Below the pieces are notes generated by a model, which worked only from the letters and a program-made list of their open reading frames with translations, was not told where the DNA came from and ran no database searches. From IMG/VR virus record IMGVR_UViG_3300035156_000051, positions 1-46,266 of that record: DNA of 46,266 bases; one strand, 5' to 3'. The position numbers and the translations under genes were made by a program. Shown here in pieces: positions 40,571 through 46,266 of the stretch; the stretch's first letter is position 1; each line of letters begins with the position of its first letter. The DNA comes from a virus.

Positions 40571-40591
40571 CGGTCTGACTGGAGAACGAAT

Positions 40592-40744
40592 ATGGCAAAT
40601 CAACATTTGCGCAACGAGCTTACCGCGATCGAAGATCGCGCACGGCAGATGCGTAATGAAACAGCTAACGATGGCGGCGTCATTATTCTTGCGGGTCTGA
40701 TCGCAGCGCTTACGCAATTGGTTCGCGAAGAGCTGGTGAAGTGA
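40592..40744 (+). CDS. Small protein (50 aa)
   Basis: Reads MANQHLRNELTAIEDRARQM, then RNETANDGGVIILAGLIAAL and TQLVREELVK; a charged helix then a hydrophobic helix, possibly membrane-associated. ATG at 40592 follows GGAGAACGAAT, a leader also found before other genes in this operon. It overlaps the next gene by GTGA. Confidence 0.7.
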   Translation: MANQHLRNELTAIEDRARQMRNETANDGGVIILAGLIAALTQLVREELVK

Positions 40745-41058
40745 CCCCCGAATTCGAAGCCGGTGATTGGATCGTCTACACTCGCAAGGAACGGGGCTTT
40801 GCCGACGCGCTCGGCGGGCCGTGGTCCTACGGCAAGCTGACGCGTAAAGGCGTTGACGGGTGGACCGTCTGGATACCGAACGGCACCACGCCCTTCATTA
40901 TGACCCGTGAGATCGTCCGCGTCACGCTATCGCAAGGCGAAGCACTCGACCTTGTCGACAAGCTAACCACGGCGCAACGCCTCTATCAAGTCGAGCGCGC
41001 CGCGCTCAAACCGAAGTTCCAGGCGCAGATCGACGCGCTGCTGAACACCAAACGCTAG
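40741..41058 (+). CDS. Hypothetical early protein
   Basis: A 105-residue protein. FEAGDWIVYTRKERGFAD, then GWTVWIPNGTTPFIMTREIV suggest a small SH3-like or beta-barrel domain, with a helical end (DLVDKLTTAQRLYQVERAAL). GTG start overlaps the previous stop. It precedes replication genes. The function is unknown. Confidence 0.65.
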   Translation: MTPEFEAGDWIVYTRKERGFADALGGPWSYGKLTRKGVDGWTVWIPNGTTPFIMTREIVRVTLSQGEALDLVDKLTTAQRLYQVERAALKPKFQAQIDALLNTKR

Positions 41059-41069
41059 GAGAAACGACC

Positions 41070-41588
41070 ATGACTATCGAAATCAAATTCTACGCCGAGA
41101 CGCTTGTTGATTTGGCGGGTCAGCTTGACGCATTTCGGAACAGCTTCACGGCCGACAACGCGCCAGCGGGAAACGCCGAGACAAAGCCGGCAACGCGTGG
41201 ACGCAAGTCGAAGGACGCTGGCGAACCGGCAGCTTCGCAGGCTTCCGAACCGTCTTCGCCGAGCGTCGCGATTGAGCCGACCAAGGAAGTCCAGGATGCG
41301 GTGATCGACACCGGCGGTCCGGTGGGAAACGCTGGCGCTGTGACCACTGTCACGGAAGCGGCTGGCACGACTGCACCGGAGAGTGCTGCCCTTACTGAAC
41401 CGACGATCGACCGCGATACCGTGATGACCGCAGCCGTGAAGCTGTCACAGATCGACGGCGGGAAGAAGCTGCAGGCAGCGCTCGCCGAGATGGGCGCCGC
41501 TAAGTTCAGCGACATCCCCGCCGAGAAGTACGCGACGTTCCTCGACGTGATCGAGAAGCACAGCGCACCCGTCGACGCGCTATCGTGA
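41070..41588 (+). CDS. Hypothetical replication-module protein
   Basis: A 172-residue protein. A short N-terminal helix, a long A/P/E/S-rich disordered middle (about 30-115) and a C-terminal helical domain (VMTAAVKLSQIDGGKKLQAA, AEKYATFLDVIEKHSA). This domain type occurs in phage proteins encoded near Cas4-like nucleases. A binding or accessory function in replication is inferred. Confidence 0.65.
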   Translation: MTIEIKFYAETLVDLAGQLDAFRNSFTADNAPAGNAETKPATRGRKSKDAGEPAASQASEPSSPSVAIEPTKEVQDAVIDTGGPVGNAGAVTTVTEAAGTTAPESAALTEPTIDRDTVMTAAVKLSQIDGGKKLQAALAEMGAAKFSDIPAEKYATFLDVIEKHSAPVDALS

Positions 41589-41593
41589 TGCGA

Positions 41594-41674
41594 GGTGCGG
41601 CGCCTTCGGGCGCCGCGCTTTCGATGAAGGGCGGGGCGTCGGTCGGCGTATGGCTGTCCGCCCTTCTTCGAAAG
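41594..41674 (+). terminator. Double hairpin after 41588; first copy of 41-bp repeat
   Basis: The first hairpin is GCGGCGCC-TTCG-GGCGCCGC, a perfect 8-bp stem with a TTCG loop. It is followed by a second, formed by CTTTCGATGAAGGGCGG (41618-41634) and CCGCCCTTCTTCGAAAG (41658-41674), with one mismatch in 17. Bases 41594-41634 recur exactly at 43903-43943. There is no clear T-run. It may act as a terminator-attenuator or an RNA-processing signal between operon genes. Confidence 0.65.
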
Positions 41675-41690
41675 CTACTGGAGAACGAAT

Positions 41691-41882
41691 ATGGATAACG
41701 AAGCGCAGGTTACGACGCGAGTGACACGTACCGTTACGGTCGATATGACTGAACAATATATCAATGATTTGTTGATTCGCGCATGCGGCTTTACCAGCAG
41801 CGCTAGAGTGGATTGGGACGCAAGCGGATACGGCGTTCGCGGCGCAACGGTTACTCATTCGACCGTGAAAGACGAAGCATGA
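41691..41882 (+). CDS. Small hypothetical protein
   Basis: A 63-residue protein: VTTRVTRTVTVDMTEQYIND, LLIRACGFTSSARVDWDASG, then RGATVTHSTVKDEA. ATG at 41691 follows GGAGAACGAAT. It overlaps the DUF2800 gene by ATGA. No family is recognised. Confidence 0.7.
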   Translation: MDNEAQVTTRVTRTVTVDMTEQYINDLLIRACGFTSSARVDWDASGYGVRGATVTHSTVKDEA

Positions 41883-43189
41883 CCGAAGTCACCGAAAAGA
41901 CGCACGCTGTTCTCTCGCCATCGGGTTACTCAAGATGGAGCGCCTGCCCCGGCAGCGTCGAACTCGAAAAGCCGTTCCCGAACTCGGGCAGCAAGTATGC
42001 GCGATATGGAACTGCGGCCCACGAGCTCGCTGATATCTGTCTAACCAAGCAGGAAGACGCCGAGATCCACGTCGGCCGCACGTTCGTCGTTGAGGGTCAC
42101 GAGATCGAAGTCGACATGGCGATGGCGGATCTCGTCAACGAATATGTCAGCTACGTCGGCACGTTCCTCGACCGCTCCGCGGGCGACATCATCCTGCCCG
42201 AGCAGCAAGTTCCGCTGACGCACATGACCGGCGAGAAGGATGCAACCGGCACGTCGGACGTTGTTGGCTTTCGCAAGCGCCCCGACGGCAAGTGGACGAT
42301 GGTCATCGTTGATATGAAGACGGGCGCCGGGGTGCCAGTGTTCGCGAAGGGCAACGGTCAGTTGCGGATGTACGCCGGCGGGGCGCTGGAGAAGTTCGGG
42401 CTGCTCTACGATGTCGCCGACGTGCAGATGGTCATCGTGCAGCCGCCGCTCCACATCGTCGACGACGAGACGCTGACCGTCGACGAGCTTCGCGCCTTCA
42501 TGGACGAGGTCGCGATCGCCGCCGGTCGCACGCAAACCGGCAACGCGGAACTCGTACCGGGCGAAAAGCAATGCCGGTTCTGCCGTGCCAAGTCGACGTG
42601 CCCCGCGTTGCGCGATGAGGTGATGGCGACGGTGACGGTGTCGACGGCATCGTCGTTCCGCTCGCTTGACGATGCACCCGACGCGATGCCGAAGCTGCTC
42701 GCCGCCGAGATCAAGACGGCGGACGATGCCGCGCTGCTCGCCGCGCAGATGCGCAGCCTGAAGCTCGTCGAGGAATGGTGCAAGGCGGTGCGCGCCGAGG
42801 TGGAACGGCGCACCTTCGCTGGCGAGATGCCGGGGTACAAGATCGTTCAGGGCAAGGCGGGTAATAGGCAATGGGGTGACGAGGAAGCGGCGCTAGCGGC
42901 GCTGAAGAAAGTGCCGACGCTGAAGATCGACGACGTGGCACCGCGCAAACTGGCATCGCCGACCGTCGCCGAGAAACTGCTGAAGGCAGACCCGAAGCGG
43001 TGGTCGAAGATCGCGCCGCTGATTACGCAGGAACCAGGCAAGCCGAGCGTCGCGCCAGAGAGTGACCCGCGTCCCGCTTACGAGGTGGTGTCATCCGCCT
43101 ACACCTTTGCAGCGATAGCACGCTGCGAAAACCCCTTGACGGAATCAACCGCCAAGGTCACACCCGACGTGCAGGCGTTACTCTCGTAA
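41879..43189 (+). CDS. DUF2800 Cas4-like PD-(D/E)XK nuclease
   Basis: A 436-residue protein. GTAAHELADICL near the N-terminus, a nuclease core with D127 in GTSDVVGF and D145-M-K147 in VIVDMKTG, Q161 in GNGQLRMYA, and cysteines C232, C235 and C241 in CRFCRAKSTCPAL. With C23 they would hold a 4Fe-4S cluster as in Cas4/AddB nucleases. DUF2800 is nearly always next to DUF2815 and a family A polymerase, as here. It may process DNA ends during replication or recombination. ATG at 41879 overlaps the previous stop; a longer frame to 41813 is not supported. Confidence 0.9.
   Translation: MTEVTEKTHAVLSPSGYSRWSACPGSVELEKPFPNSGSKYARYGTAAHELADICLTKQEDAEIHVGRTFVVEGHEIEVDMAMADLVNEYVSYVGTFLDRSAGDIILPEQQVPLTHMTGEKDATGTSDVVGFRKRPDGKWTMVIVDMKTGAGVPVFAKGNGQLRMYAGGALEKFGLLYDVADVQMVIVQPPLHIVDDETLTVDELRAFMDEVAIAAGRTQTGNAELVPGEKQCRFCRAKSTCPALRDEVMATVTVSTASSFRSLDDAPDAMPKLLAAEIKTADDAALLAAQMRSLKLVEEWCKAVRAEVERRTFAGEMPGYKIVQGKAGNRQWGDEEAALAALKKVPTLKIDDVAPRKLASPTVAEKLLKADPKRWSKIAPLITQEPGKPSVAPESDPRPAYEVVSSAYTFAAIARCENPLTESTAKVTPDVQALLS
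43135..43157 (+). promoter_or_regulatory. Weak P5: TTGACG with partial operator, inside the DUF2800 3' end
   Basis: CCCCTTGACGGAATCAACC shares the -35 and left flank of P1 and P2, then CCAAGGT. There is no -10 at 17 bases (CACACC). It could be a decayed or weak promoter, or an operator, for the DUF2815 gene at 43229. Confidence 0.35.
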
Positions 43190-43228
43190 CGGCTGTCTTC
43201 TGGAAACGAGCATACAAGGATATTGAAT

Positions 43229-43900
43229 ATGAAGGTCATGTTGATTGATTCGCCGTCGGACCCCGTCCGCATCGCTTTCGCACAGAACCTGTACGAGAAG
43301 CGCCCTGGCATGAAGAACGACGACGGCACCACGGGCAAAGCCAAGTATGAAATGAACGCCATCCTGAAGCCGGGTGGCGAGAACGCGAAGCGCGTCGAAG
43401 ACGCGATCGCCAAGGTGATGACCGAGAAGTACGGCACCAAGCTCGTCGACGTCGTCGACAAGGACGGCGAGAAGACAGGCGAGCAGCTTCCCGCATGGCT
43501 GGCGCTATGGAAGCATGACTTCGCCGACGATCAGAAGGGGCTGCGCAAGGGTAATCTGAAGCGCAGCGCGTCGGGTGAAATCTACGACGGCTTCGAAGGC
43601 AATCTCTACGTCTACCCGAAGAACGAGAACCGCCCTGGCGTATTCAATCGCGCCGCGGTGCCGGTCGTCGGCGGCGACGATGGTGCTCCGTATTCGGGCT
43701 GCTACGGCAATGTCGAGATTGACATCTGGGCGCTGAACAAGCCGAAGGTGACGAAGCGTATTGTCATTGATTTGCTCGGCGTGCAGTTCTCGCGTGACGG
43801 TGACAGCTTCGGTGCCGGCTCGGCGCCGTCGAAGGCGAGCAGCTTCGCCAACCTGTCAGCGGCAGACGAACCGGCGAACGCTGGCGGGCTGCTCGGCTGA
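43229..43900 (+). CDS. DUF2815 ssDNA-binding protein
   Basis: A 223-residue protein. Family landmarks are YEMNAILKPGGENAKRVEDA, KRSASGEIYDGFEGNLYVYP, NRPGVFNR, APYSGCYGNVEIDIWALNKP and a disordered, acidic C-terminal tail. DUF2815 proteins act as phage single-stranded DNA-binding proteins, with an OB fold expected. ATG at 43229 follows AAGGA. It lies between the Cas4-like nuclease and the polymerase, with which it would work at the fork. Confidence 0.9.
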   Translation: MKVMLIDSPSDPVRIAFAQNLYEKRPGMKNDDGTTGKAKYEMNAILKPGGENAKRVEDAIAKVMTEKYGTKLVDVVDKDGEKTGEQLPAWLALWKHDFADDQKGLRKGNLKRSASGEIYDGFEGNLYVYPKNENRPGVFNRAAVPVVGGDDGAPYSGCYGNVEIDIWALNKPKVTKRIVIDLLGVQFSRDGDSFGAGSAPSKASSFANLSAADEPANAGGLLG

Positions 43901-43902
43901 TT

Positions 43903-43943
43903 GGTGCGGCGCCTTCGGGCGCCGCGCTTTCGATGAAGGGCGG
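43903..43943 (+). repeat. Second copy of the 41-bp hairpin repeat
   Basis: Identical to 41594-41634, including the GCGGCGCC-TTCG-GGCGCCGC hairpin and the CTTTCGATGAAGGGCGG arm. Here the partner arm of the second hairpin is missing. It follows the stop of the DUF2815 gene and precedes the polymerase. The remaining bases to 44039 have no supportable gene, only a 36-codon frame from 43933 whose stop overlaps the polymerase start. Confidence 0.9.
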
Positions 43944-44039
43944 CGGTCGTAACCCGGCTGGCTCCACGCGCAGGTGTCTAAGCATGAGCCGTAAGGCAAT
44001 ACGGTGCCACCTCTCTCCCAAGGCGTTCTGGAGATCACC

Positions 44040-46064
44040 GTGATATTGATGGCCGACAGCGAATCGTTCTCTTCGGTTCCGATCAAGGACGGCGTTCATG
44101 CCTACAGCGACGCGCCTGATTTTGAAGTTACAGTTATCACCTACGCCGAATACCACGGCAGTAACGACATTGATGTCAAGACGATAGACCGGACGGCGGG
44201 CGATAGCGTCGACACGTTTCGCGATGCGGTGGACCGCGCTGACAAGGTGGTGTTTCACAATTCGGGGTTCGACCGGATCGTGCTGGCGAAAAGCTGCGGC
44301 ATTGTCATTCCCGCGTCGAAGATACATGACACCATGATCCAAGCGCTGGCGCACGGCCTACCCGGCAGTCTCGCGAAGCTCGGCGAGATATTTGGGATCC
44401 CCGAAGACAAGGCGAAGGACAAGGAAGGGCATGGCGACATGCTCTATTTTTGTAAGCCGTTGCCGAAGAACTCCGTCCTCCGTCGCGCCACCCGCGATAC
44501 GCATCCTGATCGGTGGGAACGGTTCCTGCATTATGCACGTCGGGACATTTTCGCCATGCTGTTCCTGTTCGTCAATATGCCGCGTTGGAATTATCCCGGC
44601 AACCCGCAAGCCAACCGCTATCGCGGCGAGTACGACAACTGGCTGCTCGACCAGGCGATCAACGATCGCGGAATCATGGTCGATCAGGATCTCGCCCGCG
44701 CCGCAATCGACGCCGTCAACATCGCGCAGAAGGCGAACGACGAACGCACCGCCGACATGACCGACGGCGATGTCGACCGCACCAATCAGCGCGACAAGCT
44801 GCTGCAGCATCTGCTCGGCGAATACGGCGTCACGCTGCCTGACATGCAGAAGTCGACGCTCGAGCGACGGCTGAACGATCCCGATCTGCCCGACGCCGTG
44901 CGCGAACTGATTGCGCTGCGGCTGGAAGGCGCCACGACATCGAACAGCAAGTACAACACGCTGCTGAAATCGGTCAGCGCCGATGGGCGGTTGCGCGGCA
45001 CGCTGCAGTTCTGCGGTGCTGCACGCACTGGCCGCGATGCGGGGCGCCTGTTTCAGCCACAGAACCTGCCGCGTCCCGATATGGCGGCATCGGATATCGC
45101 GCTCGGCATCGACGCGCTGAAGGCAGGCACGGCACACCTGCTGTTCGATAGCCCGATCAAGCTGGCGTCGAACGCGATCCGCGGTGCGATCGTCGCGGCG
45201 CCGGGTAAGAAGCTGGTGCAGGGCGACTTCGCGCAGATCGAAGCGCGCGTCCTACCCTGGCTGGCGGGTGAGACGTGGAAGCTCGACGCGTTCCGTGCCT
45301 ACGATGCCGGCGACGGCCCCGATCTCTACAAGGTATCGGCGGCGCGCGTCCTCGGGAAGGACGCTGGCGGCATCACCAAGCCAGAGCGGCAGCGCTATGG
45401 CAAGGTGCCCGAGCTCGCGTGCGGCTATGGCGGCGCGAAGGGCGCGTTCAAGTCGATGGCGCGGCTGCTTGGCGGCGATGATATCAGCGACGCGGAATCG
45501 CAAGAGATCGTCAACGGCTGGCGGAAGGCGAACGTCGCTATCGCCGACTGGGATGACGGATTGTGGGCGAAGCTGAACCGCGCTGCGTTCGACGCGCTGC
45601 GGCAGCCCGACCAGGTGTTCGACGTCAACGGCAAGGTGTCATTCGAAAAGTGGCGTTCGTGGCTGCGCTTCACGCTGCCGAGCGGCCGCGCGCTGTGCTA
45701 CGCGGATCCGCAGATCATCGAAGACCCGCGAATGCCGGGAAAGATGACGCTCTCCTACATGGGGCTGAACTCGTACACGCGGAAATGGGAGCGGCTGACG
45801 ACCTACGGCGGCAAGCTGTCGGCGGATGGCACGCAGGCAACGGCGCGCGACATTCTGTGGCACGCAGCGCATAACGTGGAAGCGGCGGGCTTTCCTATCG
45901 TAAGCCGGGTGCATGACGAATTGATAACGGAACCGGTTGACAGTGCAAACCAATCGGTTGATAAGATGATTGCAGCGATGGTGATCCGCCCACCGTGGGT
46001 TGACGAGCAGCTACCGCTCGCCGCCGACGGGTTCGAAGATTACCGGTATCGCAAAGACGGCTGA
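44040..46064 (+). CDS. Family A DNA polymerase with 3'-5' exonuclease
   Basis: A 674-residue protein. Exonuclease motifs are D6-S-E8, HNSGFD and YARRD. The polymerase has motif A GDFAQIEARV (D396), a motif B variant KVPELACGYGGAKGAF (in place of KxxxNFGxxYG) as in related phage polymerases, and motif C VHDE (D626, E627). No 5' nuclease domain. The best start is GTG at 44040, seven bases after TGGAG; a GTG at 44004 has no ribosome site. It is the phage replicase, encoded after the SSB and before the nuclease-helicase genes that continue through the window join. Confidence 0.93.
   Translation: MILMADSESFSSVPIKDGVHAYSDAPDFEVTVITYAEYHGSNDIDVKTIDRTAGDSVDTFRDAVDRADKVVFHNSGFDRIVLAKSCGIVIPASKIHDTMIQALAHGLPGSLAKLGEIFGIPEDKAKDKEGHGDMLYFCKPLPKNSVLRRATRDTHPDRWERFLHYARRDIFAMLFLFVNMPRWNYPGNPQANRYRGEYDNWLLDQAINDRGIMVDQDLARAAIDAVNIAQKANDERTADMTDGDVDRTNQRDKLLQHLLGEYGVTLPDMQKSTLERRLNDPDLPDAVRELIALRLEGATTSNSKYNTLLKSVSADGRLRGTLQFCGAARTGRDAGRLFQPQNLPRPDMAASDIALGIDALKAGTAHLLFDSPIKLASNAIRGAIVAAPGKKLVQGDFAQIEARVLPWLAGETWKLDAFRAYDAGDGPDLYKVSAARVLGKDAGGITKPERQRYGKVPELACGYGGAKGAFKSMARLLGGDDISDAESQEIVNGWRKANVAIADWDDGLWAKLNRAAFDALRQPDQVFDVNGKVSFEKWRSWLRFTLPSGRALCYADPQIIEDPRMPGKMTLSYMGLNSYTRKWERLTTYGGKLSADGTQATARDILWHAAHNVEAAGFPIVSRVHDELITEPVDSANQSVDKMIAAMVIRPPWVDEQLPLAADGFEDYRYRKDG
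45937..45965 (+). promoter_or_regulatory. Promoter P4 with operator, inside the polymerase 3' end
   Basis: TTGACA (45937-45942), a 17-base spacer and GATAAG (45960-45965). The spacer ends AACCAATCGGTT, 11 of 12 bases matching the P3 palindrome. AACCGGTT also overlaps the -35 (45931-45938). It would drive the small gene at 46078 and, across the join, the VRR-NUC-helicase-methyltransferase genes. Confidence 0.78.
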
Positions 46065-46077
46065 CCTGGAGATTGAT

Positions 46078-46236
46078 ATGGACGACGCCTGGAAAGAATA
46101 CGAGGCCGACTTCAATGCGATGTCGGATGAAGAGATCGAGAATGAACGCCAGTCCGCGCAGAACCTTGTAGATGAACAAGAAAGCTGGCTTGAAGCTGTC
46201 GCTTCCTGGATAGCCGCGGGTAAACCCCGGTCGTGA
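46078..46236 (+). CDS. Small acidic protein (52 aa), complete copy
   Basis: A 52-residue protein, MDDAWKEYEADFNAMSDEEI, ENERQSAQNLVDEQESWLEA and VASWIAAGKPRS, strongly acidic and helical. TGGAG lies 7 bases before the ATG. Acidic small proteins of this kind can be DNA mimics or host-enzyme inhibitors, but nothing here shows that. It is followed by the nuclease gene (GTGA overlap). Its 3' part is repeated at 1-97. Confidence 0.75.
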   Translation: MDDAWKEYEADFNAMSDEEIENERQSAQNLVDEQESWLEAVASWIAAGKPRS

Positions 46237-46266
46237 GCGACCTCGGCTATTGCCCCGAATGCGGGG
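46140..46266. repeat. 127-bp terminal direct repeat, right copy
   Basis: Identical to 1-127. It closes the genome into a circle or concatemer. Confidence 0.95.
46233..46266 (+). CDS. 5' fragment of VRR-NUC gene (same as 94-513)
   Basis: GTG at 46233 begins the same nuclease read in full at 94-513. The fragment is cut by the end of the window and is not a separate gene. Confidence 0.85.
   Translation, partial: MSDLGYCPECG

Noticed and set aside
41624-41698. 24-codon leader frame before the gene at 41691
   Set aside because: It has no ribosome site and lies within a hairpin, so it is listed only as part of the 41-bp repeat finding, not as a gene.
44004-44039. Earlier GTG start for the DNA polymerase
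   Set aside because: No ribosome site precedes it, whereas GTG at 44040 has TGGAG at good spacing and places the exonuclease D-x-E motif at residues 6-8.
1-46266. Integrase, attachment site or CI-type repressor (temperate life style)
   Set aside because: No tyrosine or serine recombinase motifs and no S24-type repressor were found. The YdaS/Cro-like protein alone does not show lysogeny.

Overview
The window is one complete phage genome, linearised at an arbitrary point. Its first and last 127 bases are identical (1-127 = 46140-46266), so the true circle or concatemer unit is 46,139 bp, and one small gene runs across the join. The DNA is visibly GC-rich, and GTG and TTG starts are common. A GapR-like DUF2312 gene and the overall style suggest an alphaproteobacterial host, possibly a sphingomonad; this host call is inference. 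There is no integrase, serine recombinase, reverse transcriptase, phage RNA polymerase, tRNA or CRISPR array.

There are four transcription blocks. (A) About 40300 to 46236, continuing through the join to 3130, rightward: early replication genes. These are a DUF2800 Cas4-like nuclease, a DUF2815 ssDNA-binding protein, a family A DNA polymerase, a zinc-ribbon VRR-NUC nuclease, a SNF2-type helicase, DUF3310, DUF2312 and an MT-A70 methyltransferase. (B) 40178 back to 33283, leftward: a MazG-like pyrophosphohydrolase, many small accessory genes, three small regulator-like proteins, a primase-polymerase/VapE-type helicase and two HNH endonucleases. (C) 32482-33247, rightward: three small genes closed by a good terminator. 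(D) 31990 back to 3142, leftward: the late operon. It runs from terminase, portal, scaffold, capsid and cement (resembling the BPP-1 head module) through a T7-type tail adaptor, a split tail nozzle and ejection proteins to a tail spike and a lysis cassette (holin candidates, GH19 endolysin, overlapping Rz/Rz1).

The most striking non-coding region is the 491-bp divergent gap 31991-32481. It holds eight exact copies and one near copy of the 8-mer GAACACCT/AGGTGTTC, in two clusters either side of a pyrimidine-rich tract, and is a candidate replication origin or master operator. Rightward units are preceded by TTGACR promoters at four places. Three have a 17-base spacer carrying a palindrome-like operator close to AACCGATCGGTT immediately before the -10, and the fourth carries the perfect palindrome shifted by three bases. 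This looks like a phage-wide regulatory circuit. Other notable points are the fissioned nozzle gene, a probable AUC start codon next to the large terminase, a 152-bp overlap of two head genes, a predicted clan GH-A glycosidase among the tail genes, and a tiny TCTAA repeat that stops all six frames between converging operons.

All family assignments come from motif recognition by eye; no database search was run.
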